Source: Erythrobacter sp. 3-20A1M (GTDB taxonomy: Bacteria > Pseudomonadota > Alphaproteobacteria > Sphingomonadales > Sphingomonadaceae). From it: a stretch of DNA of 64,000 nucleotides. A program made the translations under genes and the position numbers. The DNA is taken from contig NZ_CP045200.1 of assembly GCF_018636735.1 (NCBI RefSeq), forward strand, positions 2,108,001-2,172,000, in the 5' to 3' direction. The notes beneath the pieces are model-generated. The model was not told the origin of the DNA. It was given only the letters and a program-made list of their open reading frames with translations, and did not search any database. Within the stretch, counting starts at the first letter, position 1. The number at the start of each line of letters is the position of its first letter. Shown in pieces: positions 43,673 to 52,430 of the stretch.

Positions 43673-43699
43673 TTGGGGATTTGTCCGTTTCTCTCGTCT
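43673..43699 (+). promoter_or_regulatory. Possible ECF-type promoter of the glycan operon
   Basis: TTGGGGAT at 43673-43680 and CGTCT at 43695-43699, about 15 bases apart, resemble the -35 and -10 of ECF sigma promoters (CGTC-type -10). It lies 47 bases before the receptor ATG, in the only non-coding gap of the cluster. The match is weak. Confidence 0.3.
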
Positions 43700-43745
43700 C
43701 TATGACTGAGCAGCCGAAAATGGCGGCCGAGACAGGGGGAAGAGG

Positions 43746-46502
43746 ATGACTGGAAAGTTTGCGCTTGCGTGCACGATTTCGACGGTGGCGGTCGCCATGG
43801 CCACACCTGCGCTCGCGCAGGCAGAGCTTCGTACGTTCAAAATCGAAGCGGGCAGTATGAAATCCGCGCTCGATGCGTGGTCACGTCAATCTGGTCGGCA
43901 CATCCTTTATCGCACGCAAGAGGTGCAGGGGCTGCGTTCGCCAGGCGTGCGCGGCAGTATGGACGAGAGCGCGGCGCTTCGGGTGATTCTCGGTGGTTCG
44001 GGTCTTGTGATGCATAGCGATCCGTCGGGTGCTGTGGCGGTATCCCGCGCACCTGCAGCCTCCCGCGATGCCAGTGTTGCGACAGCTGGCACCCAATCGG
44101 TCGCTCAGGATGTGCCTTTAGCATCGGAAGATTCCGGGCTGGTTGACATTGTCGTTACCGCCCGTCGTACCCGCGAGCGCGCACAGGAAGTGCCTGTGGC
44201 AGTGACTGCATTTTCGCAGGATTCGATCCGCGAAAAAGGCATCAACAACGGCACCGACCTTCAGAATTTCACACCTTCTCTCTCCGTCGTAGGCGATGTT
44301 GCTCGAAACCAGGAAACCTACACGATCCGTGGGATGGGCGGCGGCGGCGGTCCGGGCACCGGGAGTGGACCGGGCGTTGTCGGCTATTTCGCCGAAGTAC
44401 CTACATCGGTGAGTGGCCCAGGTAACTTCTATGATCTGGCTTCTCTCCAGGTTTTGAAAGGGCCGCAAGGCACCTTGTTCGGTCGTAACACAACGGGTGG
44501 CGCTGTGCTGATGGAGCCTGCGCGACCGGAGATGAATGTTGTCGAGGGCTATGTCGACCTGACGCTTGGCAATCTCCAGCGCAGGAGCGCCCAGGCCGCA
44601 ATCAATGTGCCGGTGGTCGATGACGTGCTGGCGGTGCGCGTCGCAGGGCAGTTCGATAAGCGGAACGGCTATGTCCGTGACGTCAAGACGGGCCGCGATT
44701 ATCTGAATCGGAACAATTTCAGCCTGCGCCTGGGTATTCAGTTCAACCCGGCCGAGACCGTGAGCAGCTATACCGCGGTCAGCTATCAAGAGGTTGACGA
44801 GCATGGTGGCGGCAATGTCCTACTCGCGGTGAATCCGTCACGGACCTATGCTGCACTGCTCCAGCCTTATCTGGTGGCCCAGCAGACACGCGGCGTTCGC
44901 GAGACTGCGCTGAGTGTCCCCACCTTCGAGCGGGCCAAGAACTTCCTGGTCCTCAACAACACTGAGTGGCGCGCTTCCCCGACACTTACGATCAAGAACA
45001 TCTTCAGCTACGCGCGCACCCGCTCGTCCAGCGCTACCGATCGCGACGCGACGCCGCTGCCCGTGGCCGACCTACTCGGCGCCTATCCCGGCAGTTGGAA
45101 CAATAATCTGCGGACGATCACCGAGGAACTGCAGGTCCGCTATGATGACGGCACGCTGCGGCTCCAGGCCGGGGGCTTCTACCTCGACCAGATCACGCCG
45201 GCTCCGCTGACCTTCCGCACGATCAACCCGATGCAGGCGGGCGGCATTCTGGGCGGCGGCCCGCTCGTTTTTCCGGAGGCGCTGTGGGCGCCGCTCGGAC
45301 TGACCAGCCCGCTCGCGCCCGCGCTCGGCCTCCAGCCGAGTGCGCACGTCGATGGACGCAGCAAGGCGCTCTATGCCCAGGCGCAATATGCCCTCACATC
45401 CACGCTCACCGCGACCGGAGGATTTCGTTGGACCTGGGACACGTTTGGCGGCGACATCCAGGCCTATCAGGACCCCAACAGTTATCAGATCTTCGACAAA
45501 ATGGCCGGACTCGGGCTGATTACGCCGGCCCAAGCCGCACAGGTGATTGGCCTCAATGCCGGGCTGTGCACCTACGATGCTTACCAGGCGGTCGCCGCCG
45601 GTGACTTCCCGACGCTCAAATACCCCAATTGCACCACGCCTACGTTCCGGGGGCAGAGTGATGGCCCGACCTGGCAGTTAGGTCTCGACTGGCGCGCCGA
45701 TCCGGACACATTGCTCTACGTGGTGTCGCGCCGTGGCTACAAATCGGGCGCGAGCAATCCGATCGTGTCGCTGTTCCTCGGTGAGAATCATCCGCTCTTC
45801 GCTGTCCGTCCCGAACAGGTCACAGATGCCGAGGTCGGCCTGAAACGCGACTGGTCGTTCGGAGATGTCAGGGCGCGCACCAACATCGCCGCCTTCTACA
45901 CCTGGTATGACGACATACAGGTTATCCAGCGCGCAGCGATTGCCGGATCCGATATCCTCACCAATGCACAGCGCGCCAGAGTGATGGGAATTGAGTTCGA
46001 GGGCATGCTCAAGCCAACGCGCTGGCTGACGTTCGGCGCGACCTATTCGTACAATTCGGCGAAGTATCTCGAATATGACACCATCGCCATTCCGGCGATT
46101 CCCGAAGCGCTGACGGCCGCGCAACCCAGCCGTGACCTTGCCGGCACGCCCTTTTCCTTCGTGCCTAAGCACAAATATACACTGAGCGGCGAAGTGGCGC
46201 TGCCGATGCCCGTATCCGCAGGCGATATGAGTGTGTCCGCCATTTGGACGCACCAGACGAGCCAGCGCGTGACGCCTGAGGACCAGCCGTTCGACACGAT
46301 CGAAGGCTATGGTCTGCTCAACTTGCGGTTCGACTGGCGCAACGTAGGCGGGTCGTCGCTCGACCTCGCCGTTTACGGCACCAACGTCCTCGACACGGAA
46401 TATCGGGTGACGGCCAATCCCAGCTACAACAATTCCGGGTTCATCGGATCGATCTATGGCGAGCCTGCGCAATATGGCGTTCAGCTCCGGTACCGGTTCT
46501 GA
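43746..46502 (+). CDS. TonB-dependent receptor with N-terminal STN signalling domain
   Basis: A 918-residue outer-membrane receptor. After a signal peptide (PALAQ) comes an STN domain (about 28-100, LRTFKIEAGSMKSALDAWSRQ), then the TonB box region DIVVTARRT, plug (VLKGPQGTLFGRNTTGGAV) and barrel ending in YRF. The STN domain and the FecI/FecR pair upstream mean it both imports and signals. RBS AGAGG just before ATG 43746. Unlike the receptor at 3349 it is of the FecA/IroN-like class with TLFGRNTTGGAV, often used in sphingomonads for aromatic or glycosidic compounds. The ligand here is probably a glycoside or acylated sugar handled by the enzymes that follow. Confidence 0.92.
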   Translation: MTGKFALACTISTVAVAMATPALAQAELRTFKIEAGSMKSALDAWSRQSGRHILYRTQEVQGLRSPGVRGSMDESAALRVILGGSGLVMHSDPSGAVAVSRAPAASRDASVATAGTQSVAQDVPLASEDSGLVDIVVTARRTRERAQEVPVAVTAFSQDSIREKGINNGTDLQNFTPSLSVVGDVARNQETYTIRGMGGGGGPGTGSGPGVVGYFAEVPTSVSGPGNFYDLASLQVLKGPQGTLFGRNTTGGAVLMEPARPEMNVVEGYVDLTLGNLQRRSAQAAINVPVVDDVLAVRVAGQFDKRNGYVRDVKTGRDYLNRNNFSLRLGIQFNPAETVSSYTAVSYQEVDEHGGGNVLLAVNPSRTYAALLQPYLVAQQTRGVRETALSVPTFERAKNFLVLNNTEWRASPTLTIKNIFSYARTRSSSATDRDATPLPVADLLGAYPGSWNNNLRTITEELQVRYDDGTLRLQAGGFYLDQITPAPLTFRTINPMQAGGILGGGPLVFPEALWAPLGLTSPLAPALGLQPSAHVDGRSKALYAQAQYALTSTLTATGGFRWTWDTFGGDIQAYQDPNSYQIFDKMAGLGLITPAQAAQVIGLNAGLCTYDAYQAVAAGDFPTLKYPNCTTPTFRGQSDGPTWQLGLDWRADPDTLLYVVSRRGYKSGASNPIVSLFLGENHPLFAVRPEQVTDAEVGLKRDWSFGDVRARTNIAAFYTWYDDIQVIQRAAIAGSDILTNAQRARVMGIEFEGMLKPTRWLTFGATYSYNSAKYLEYDTIAIPAIPEALTAAQPSRDLAGTPFSFVPKHKYTLSGEVALPMPVSAGDMSVSAIWTHQTSQRVTPEDQPFDTIEGYGLLNLRFDWRNVGGSSLDLAVYGTNVLDTEYRVTANPSYNNSGFIGSIYGEPAQYGVQLRYRF

Positions 46503-47871
46503 GGGCGTGAGGCGTATCGCTGCCGCCCTTTCGTTGGCCGTCCTGAGCGCGGCAACGACCGGAGCTCACTCCGCACCGACGAGTGTGCCGTCCCAGATGG
46601 CTGCTTTCGCTCCCTCCGTTGCGCAGACCATGCTGCTGGCCAAGGCCAGGGCGGCTGGTGCGACCGAACTCGTGCCCAGCGCCGGCCCGGATGGCGGGAT
46701 GATAGTCAATGGCAAGCTGGCGGGGCGGCTCTTCGTGCTGGCGTTGCCGTCGAACTGGACCGGCGAGATGGTGTTGTTCGGGCAGGGCTACGCCCTGCCT
46801 GGCGGCACCCCGACCGTGCCGACGGACCCGATCGCCAACGATCCCGGCGGTGGCCTTTTCAAGCACCTCTATGCCGAAGGCGTCGCGAGCGGCGTTGCTG
46901 CCTTCGACAAGACAGGTATTGCGACCAAAAGCGGCGCGAAGAACAGTATCCGCCTGCGCACGCTGGCTGCGCGGCTCGGCGCCACCCGCTTCTATGCCGT
47001 CGGCGGATCGATGGGCGGCAGCATAGTGATGGCCCTGATCGAGCGATATCCGCGAAAATTTTCTGGGGCAGTATCGATGTGCGGGGTCACCGAAGGCTGG
47101 ATACCCCTGGTCCAGCAGCTGGCAGACATGCGCGGCGCATATAATCTGCTCACCGAGGGAACGCCCTATGCCCTGCCGGGCGACAAGGACGTGACCCGCT
47201 CGGCACTGCCGGTGGTTCCGCCAGCCGGAGACGCGACGCCAGGCAATGCGTTTCGCGAAGCGCAGAAGATGAAGGTGCTGATGCCGATCCTCGCCCTGTT
47301 TCAGGCGGCGAAGGCCAACCCGGATGGTTCGGAAGCACGAATCATACGTCAGGTCGCCGCAGTGGGCGGTTTCGCACCCGATCCCGCTGCACTCGGCGCA
47401 CCGCTCTATTCGGCGCTGCTCGGCATGGACGATATCGTCGCGACGATGGACGGGTTGCCGATCGGAAACATCGGCAAGGTCTATGATCCGCCGGAAATGA
47501 ACGTGGCGGAAAAGGCGGAGTTCAATCGCCGCATGCAGCGCTTTGCCGCAAGCCCGAAGGCAGTCGCCTATGCCCGGCTCTGGCATCAGGCCACGGGCCG
47601 ATTCCGCGTGCCGCTGGTTACCGTGCACCAGACGATCGACGCGCTGGTGCCGTTCGCACAGTCGGAAGGGCTGGGCCGTGTCGTCTCGCGCGCCGGCAAC
47701 GGCGCGCACCTCGCGCAATATGCAGTGCCGCCTACCCGGTTTCCGCTTCCGGGCGGCCTTGAAGGCTATACGCATTGCGGTTTCACGCCAGAGCAGAACA
47801 TCGCTGCGTTTGAGGCGATGCGAAATTGGGTGAATACGGGCCAGAAGCCGGGCCCGGAGGCTGTGCAATGA
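46456..47871 (+). CDS. Exported alpha/beta hydrolase (paralogue of the one at 52430)
   Basis: A 471-residue hydrolase with a signal peptide and nucleophile elbow GGSMGGS. A C-terminal EGYTHCGF with His follows the fold's end, and a conserved YALPGDKDV lid stretch recurs in the paralogue as YALPGEQDV. It overlaps the receptor by 47 bases; ATG 46474 is an alternative that leaves a more usual signal peptide. The family is not named with certainty; it looks like an esterase acting on acylated glycosides. Coupled to the next gene by ATGA. Confidence 0.72.
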   Translation: MASLRNMAFSSGTGSEGVRRIAAALSLAVLSAATTGAHSAPTSVPSQMAAFAPSVAQTMLLAKARAAGATELVPSAGPDGGMIVNGKLAGRLFVLALPSNWTGEMVLFGQGYALPGGTPTVPTDPIANDPGGGLFKHLYAEGVASGVAAFDKTGIATKSGAKNSIRLRTLAARLGATRFYAVGGSMGGSIVMALIERYPRKFSGAVSMCGVTEGWIPLVQQLADMRGAYNLLTEGTPYALPGDKDVTRSALPVVPPAGDATPGNAFREAQKMKVLMPILALFQAAKANPDGSEARIIRQVAAVGGFAPDPAALGAPLYSALLGMDDIVATMDGLPIGNIGKVYDPPEMNVAEKAEFNRRMQRFAASPKAVAYARLWHQATGRFRVPLVTVHQTIDALVPFAQSEGLGRVVSRAGNGAHLAQYAVPPTRFPLPGGLEGYTHCGFTPEQNIAAFEAMRNWVNTGQKPGPEAVQ

Positions 47872-49193
47872 AGGTCGATCGGCGCGATGTGCTCGGCCTC
47901 GGCATGGCCGCGACCGCTTCGGCGGTGCTCCCGGCTCGCGCCGCGGCGGTGCTCCCGGCTCGCGCTTCGGCGGAAAGCCGCTTCCTGTGGGGCGCGGCAA
48001 CCGCCGGGCATCAGGTCGAGGGTAACAATGTCTCGGCCGATATCTGGCTTCTTGAGCAGGTGCAGCCCAGCGTCTTCGCAGAACCGTCGGGCGATGCCTG
48101 CGACAGCCTTCACCGCTGGCGCGAAGATATTGCGATCGTCAAGGCGCTTGGCCTCAACTGCTATCGCTTCTCGGTCGAATGGCCGAGGATCGAGCCCGCC
48201 AAGGGACAGTTCAGCCAGGCCTTTCTCGATCATTACAAGGCGATGGTCGATCATTGCCGGGAGCAGGGGCTGGCTCCGGTCCTCACCTTCAATCACTTCA
48301 CCACGCCGCGCTGGTTCGCAGCAGCAGGTGGATGGGAGCAGCGCGACGCAGCCGACCTGTTCGCACGCTATTGTGACAAGGTGGCGCGTGCCATGGCTGA
48401 CGGGATCAGCCATGCGGTGACGTTCAACGAGCCGAACCTGGCACTAGGGGGACGCTGGGCGATCAGCGCGCCGCCGCCCGAATTCGAAGCGAGGATGGCG
48501 GCGTGCCTGGCGGCGGCGGCGAAAGCGAGCGGATCGGATCGGTTCTCGGTGCTGAACGCCGGCGATCCCGCCCCGATGATTCCCGGCATCACCGCCGCGC
48601 ACGTGGCCGGACGCGAAGCAATCAAGGCGGCGCGAAGCGACCTGCCGGTCGGCCTAAGCCTTGCCATTCCGGACAATGTACCGGTGGGACCCGATAGCGG
48701 GATCGAGCGCAAGCGTGCCGAAATCTACGGCCCGTTCTTCGCGGTGATGGGCGGGGACGACTTCGTCGGCGTGCAGACCTATGGCCGCGCCTTTGTCGGC
48801 CGCGATCGCGATGTCCCTGCGCCTGCCGCTTCGCCAAAGCGGGCCGACGGCAAGGAATGGTACCCTGCTGCGATCGGCAACGTCGTCCGCTATGCCCATG
48901 CCGCCACTGGCAAGCCGGTGCTGGTGACCGAGAACGGCATCGACGCAAGCGACGATTCGCTGCGGGTCCGCTTCATTCCGGAGGCGGTCGCCTCGGTCGA
49001 AAAAGCGCGCGCCGATGGGGTGCCGGTGCTCGGCTATATCCACTGGTCGTTGCTCGACAATTTCGAATGGCTGTCCGGCTACGGACCCAAATTCGGGCTC
49101 GTCGCGGTCGATCGCACCAGTTTTAGGCGCACGCCCAAGCCGAGCGCGCGGTTGCTCGGCAGCATCGCTCGTGCGGGCGGAACGCGAACGTGA
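47868..49193 (+). CDS. GH1 beta-glycosidase with Tat signal
   Basis: A 441-residue family 1 glycoside hydrolase. Acid/base Glu188 in TFNEPN and nucleophile Glu355 in VTENG are present. The N-terminus MKVDRRDVLGLGMAAT is a twin-arginine signal, so it should act folded in the periplasm. The signal region contains a tandem duplication giving AVLPARA twice. Start ATG 47868 overlaps the hydrolase stop. It should cleave beta-glucosides or related aglycone glycosides brought in by the receptor. Long identical DNA stretches are shared with the next gene. Confidence 0.92.
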   Translation: MKVDRRDVLGLGMAATASAVLPARAAAVLPARASAESRFLWGAATAGHQVEGNNVSADIWLLEQVQPSVFAEPSGDACDSLHRWREDIAIVKALGLNCYRFSVEWPRIEPAKGQFSQAFLDHYKAMVDHCREQGLAPVLTFNHFTTPRWFAAAGGWEQRDAADLFARYCDKVARAMADGISHAVTFNEPNLALGGRWAISAPPPEFEARMAACLAAAAKASGSDRFSVLNAGDPAPMIPGITAAHVAGREAIKAARSDLPVGLSLAIPDNVPVGPDSGIERKRAEIYGPFFAVMGGDDFVGVQTYGRAFVGRDRDVPAPAASPKRADGKEWYPAAIGNVVRYAHAATGKPVLVTENGIDASDDSLRVRFIPEAVASVEKARADGVPVLGYIHWSLLDNFEWLSGYGPKFGLVAVDRTSFRRTPKPSARLLGSIARAGGTRT

Positions 49194-50416
49194 TGGGCGA
49201 CCGATCGGCTTTTCTGTGGGGCGTCGCGACTGCCGGGCATCAGGTAGAGGGAAATAATTTTTACGCAGATATCTGGCTTCTCGAGCAGGTGAGGAACACG
49301 CGTTTCGCCGAGCCTTCGGGAGATGCCTGCGACAGCCTTCACCGCTGGCGCGAGGATATCGAGATTACCGCCGCCCTGGGTCTGAACTGCTTTCGCTTCT
49401 CGATCGAATGGTCGCGGATCGAGCCTGCCCCCGGTGAATTCAGCGAAGCATGGTTCGACCATTATGCGCGGGTGGCGGCGGCATGCCGCGACGCCGGGCT
49501 CGCACCGGTTGTCACGCTCAGCCATTTCACCAGCCCACGCTGGTTCGCCGCTCTGGGTGGATGGAGTGACCCCGAAGCACCGGTGCGGTTCGCACGGTAT
49601 GCCGAGCAAGCGGCGCGTCGGCTCGCGCCTCTCGTGTCGCATGTCATCACGTTCAACGAACCCAATCTGCCGCTTATGGGACGCTGGACCGCGACACCGC
49701 TCGCGGATGCGACGCGCGCGGGGCTCGATGCGATGCTCGCGGAGGCGGCGCGCCAGAGCGGATCGGATCGCTTCGGCGTCTGGGTGTATTCGCGCGGCGA
49801 GGACGACGCTCTCGCTCACCTTCTCGCGGGCCACCGCGCCGCCCGCCAGGCATGGAAGGCAGCGCGATCCTCGGTGCAGGTCGGGATGAGCCTTGCCGTA
49901 CCCGACGCTCAGGCGGTTGGGAGCGCAAGCGGTCTGGCGGCGTATCGACAATTTGCCGAAGCGCCCTTCTTCGCTGCCGTGCGCGGCGATGATTTCATCG
50001 GGGTCCAGACCTATGGCCGCATCCTTATTGGGGCGACTGCCGTGCTGCCCGTTCCGGAGGACGCCGAGCGGACCGAAAGCGGCGAGGAATATTATCCGCA
50101 AGCGCTCGGAGCGGCGATCACGCATGCGCATGCGGAAACGGGGCTTCCGGTACTCGTAACCGAGAATGGCATCGCCGCCGACGAGGATGGCCAGCGTGCA
50201 CGCTATATCACTGCGGCGCTCGAGTCGCTGGATGCTGCGCGGGACAGCGGTGTACCCGTAGTCGGATATATCCACTGGTCGTTGCTCGACAATTTCGAAT
50301 GGCGGCGCGGCTATGCGCAGCATTTCGGACTGTTCGCCGTCAATCGCGGCGACTTCACCCGGACCGCCAAGCCGAGCGCGCAGATATATGCTCGCGAAGT
50401 GAGGATGCGCCGATGA
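49193..50416 (+). CDS. GH1 beta-glycosidase, cytoplasmic paralogue
   Basis: A 407-residue GH1 enzyme beginning directly at the barrel (SAFLWGVATAGHQVEGN), with Glu156 (TFNEPN) and Glu324 (VTENG) in place. It has no signal peptide, so it differs from the preceding copy in location. ATG 49193 overlaps the upstream TGA as TGATG. A 37-bp stretch at 50267-50303 is identical to 49035-49071, showing a fairly recent tandem duplication or gene conversion. Probably finishes hydrolysis of glycosides inside the cell. Confidence 0.92.
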   Translation: MGDRSAFLWGVATAGHQVEGNNFYADIWLLEQVRNTRFAEPSGDACDSLHRWREDIEITAALGLNCFRFSIEWSRIEPAPGEFSEAWFDHYARVAAACRDAGLAPVVTLSHFTSPRWFAALGGWSDPEAPVRFARYAEQAARRLAPLVSHVITFNEPNLPLMGRWTATPLADATRAGLDAMLAEAARQSGSDRFGVWVYSRGEDDALAHLLAGHRAARQAWKAARSSVQVGMSLAVPDAQAVGSASGLAAYRQFAEAPFFAAVRGDDFIGVQTYGRILIGATAVLPVPEDAERTESGEEYYPQALGAAITHAHAETGLPVLVTENGIAADEDGQRARYITAALESLDAARDSGVPVVGYIHWSLLDNFEWRRGYAQHFGLFAVNRGDFTRTAKPSAQIYAREVRMRR

Positions 50417-51381
50417 TCCTTCGCACAGCCTTGGCGGCGGCCGCGTTGTTCGCCGCGACGCCTGCTATGGCGCAACTCGTCACCGCTCCCTGGCCTGACG
50501 AACTGTCCCCCGAAGCGCGCGCCGGGCTTGCCGCGGACGATGCCCGTCCTTCGGAGCCTGCCTCGATCGAGGACAGGCGCGTCAGGGCCGAGGCAATCCA
50601 GCAGGCGGTCGGCCAGCCCCGGCTTCGGCGCTACGGCGTGCGGATGGCGGATGCCGAGATCGCCGGGGTACCAGTCCGGATTTTCACGCCCGGCGACGCG
50701 CTCGCGGACGGGCCGGTGCTACTCAATCTTCATGGCGGCGGCTTCCTCGTTGATTCGGGCTCGATAACGGAGAATGCGGCAGTCGCCGCCCTCACCGGGT
50801 ATCGCGTCGTCGCGGTCCGCTACAGGCTCGCGCCCGAACATATATTCCCGGCGGCGGCGGACGACGCGCTTGCGGTCTATCGCGCTTTGCTGGCCGAGCA
50901 TTCCCCCGGGCGTATCGGCCTGTACGGCACCTCTGCCGGAGCGATTCTGGCCGCCGAACTGGTGGCGAGACTCCGGGCCGAGAATCTCCCTCAGCCCGGC
51001 GCGCTGGGCTTCTTCTCGGGCACCGCCGATCTGACGCGCGCCGGCGACAGTGTGGTGCTGTTTCTCGACCCCGCATCGGTGGCGTCGCTGGTGGCGCTTT
51101 ACACGGGCACGCGCGACCCAGCGGACGTGCTGATTTCGCCGGGCAGAGGCCGGCTCGCGGGATGGCCACCGACACTGTGCCTCAGCAGCGGTCGGGACTT
51201 TCTGCTCGGCGCTACCGCCGATTTCTGCCGCGCGCTGGATGCCGCGGGCGTGCCTTCGAACCTCATTGTGTTCGACGGTCTGCCCCACGCTTTCTGGAGC
51301 TATATCGACGCCCCCGAAACCGATGCCGCCTTCGCCGCAATGGCGCGCTTCTTTCGCGGGCGCCTGGAGGAGACACAATGA
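50413..51381 (+). CDS. Exported alpha/beta hydrolase, HSL-type esterase
   Basis: A 322-residue hormone-sensitive-lipase-like esterase with a signal peptide (TPAMAQ). The oxyanion motif HGGGF, nucleophile elbow GTSAG and late GLPHAFW (His) are complete, and YRLAPEHIFPAA is typical of family IV. ATGA-coupled to genes on both sides. It is a paralogue of the next gene. Likely removes acyl groups from the imported glycoside. Confidence 0.87.
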   Translation: MILRTALAAAALFAATPAMAQLVTAPWPDELSPEARAGLAADDARPSEPASIEDRRVRAEAIQQAVGQPRLRRYGVRMADAEIAGVPVRIFTPGDALADGPVLLNLHGGGFLVDSGSITENAAVAALTGYRVVAVRYRLAPEHIFPAAADDALAVYRALLAEHSPGRIGLYGTSAGAILAAELVARLRAENLPQPGALGFFSGTADLTRAGDSVVLFLDPASVASLVALYTGTRDPADVLISPGRGRLAGWPPTLCLSSGRDFLLGATADFCRALDAAGVPSNLIVFDGLPHAFWSYIDAPETDAAFAAMARFFRGRLEETQ

Positions 51382-52430
51382 AGTTCCTGATGGCCGCCCC
51401 GATCCTGATCGCGTTGTACGGTGCCCCGGCGCTTGCGCAGGAGGTTCAGGTGCGCGCCTTTACCCTGCCCCTCTCGAACCAGCTCAGCGAGGAAGCGCAG
51501 CGCATTCTGGTACGGATGAATGATGAAAGCGCGCCCGAGGGGATTGCAAGCGATCTGGTGAGGCAGCGCGCTTTTTATCAAGCGTGGAATGACCGTCGTC
51601 TTGCGGAGATGCGCAGCCGCTTCACCACGCGTTGGGCGCGTGAGACGATCGGCGGCGTCGCGGTCGATGTCGTCACGCCGGAGGAGGGCATCGCGCCGGC
51701 CAATTCCGATCGCGTCCTCATCAACGTCCATGGTGGCGCGTTCATGTGGGGATCGGGAAGCGGTGCGCTGGTCGAGGCGATTCCGATCGCCGCGACGATG
51801 CAGGTGAAGGTCGTAACCGTCGACTATCGTCTGGCGCCGGAGAACCACTATCCGGCCGCTTCGGAAGACGTGACCGCGGTCTATCGCGCGTTGCTCGAGC
51901 AATATCGCCCAGAGAATATCGGCATCTACGGCTGCTCGGCGGGCGGCGTCATCACTGCACAGGCGACGGCATGGATCCGCAGCCAGGGTCTGCCCATGCC
52001 GGGCGCCATCGGCACCTTCTGCGGAACGGGCGCCGCCTATTCGGGCGATAGTCCCTTTCTGGCCGGGCCGATCACCGGCGGCGAACCACTGCCGGTGTCG
52101 TCGCTCCCGCCAACGATCCCCAACCCCTATATGGCAGGCGTCGCGCCCGAGGATGCGCGTGCATATCCGCTTGGCTCTGATGCCGAAACGAGGGCGATGC
52201 CGCCCACGCTGTTGCTGGCTGGCGGGCGGGATTTCGCCGTAAGCGCGCTCACGCTGGCCCATCGCCGCCTCGCCGCAGCCGGAGTCGAAAGCGAACTCCA
52301 GCTCTTCGACGGCCTGCCACACGCCTTTTTCATGTGGCCCGACATGCCCGAGTCGACCGAAGCCTATCGCCTGATCACCGCATTCTTTGACCGGCATCTC
52401 GGCACGCACCCAATGGAAAGGAATGATTGA
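51378..52430 (+). CDS. Exported alpha/beta hydrolase, HSL-type esterase (second copy)
   Basis: A 350-residue esterase with a signal peptide (APALAQ), oxyanion motif HGGAF, nucleophile elbow GCSAG, YRLAPENHYPAA and a late GLPHAFF. Longer than its neighbour because of an N-terminal cap of about 40 residues. Start ATG 51378 is ATGA-coupled. Two related but diverged esterases side by side suggest different acyl groups or positions. Confidence 0.87.
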   Translation: MKFLMAAPILIALYGAPALAQEVQVRAFTLPLSNQLSEEAQRILVRMNDESAPEGIASDLVRQRAFYQAWNDRRLAEMRSRFTTRWARETIGGVAVDVVTPEEGIAPANSDRVLINVHGGAFMWGSGSGALVEAIPIAATMQVKVVTVDYRLAPENHYPAASEDVTAVYRALLEQYRPENIGIYGCSAGGVITAQATAWIRSQGLPMPGAIGTFCGTGAAYSGDSPFLAGPITGGEPLPVSSLPPTIPNPYMAGVAPEDARAYPLGSDAETRAMPPTLLLAGGRDFAVSALTLAHRRLAAAGVESELQLFDGLPHAFFMWPDMPESTEAYRLITAFFDRHLGTHPMERND

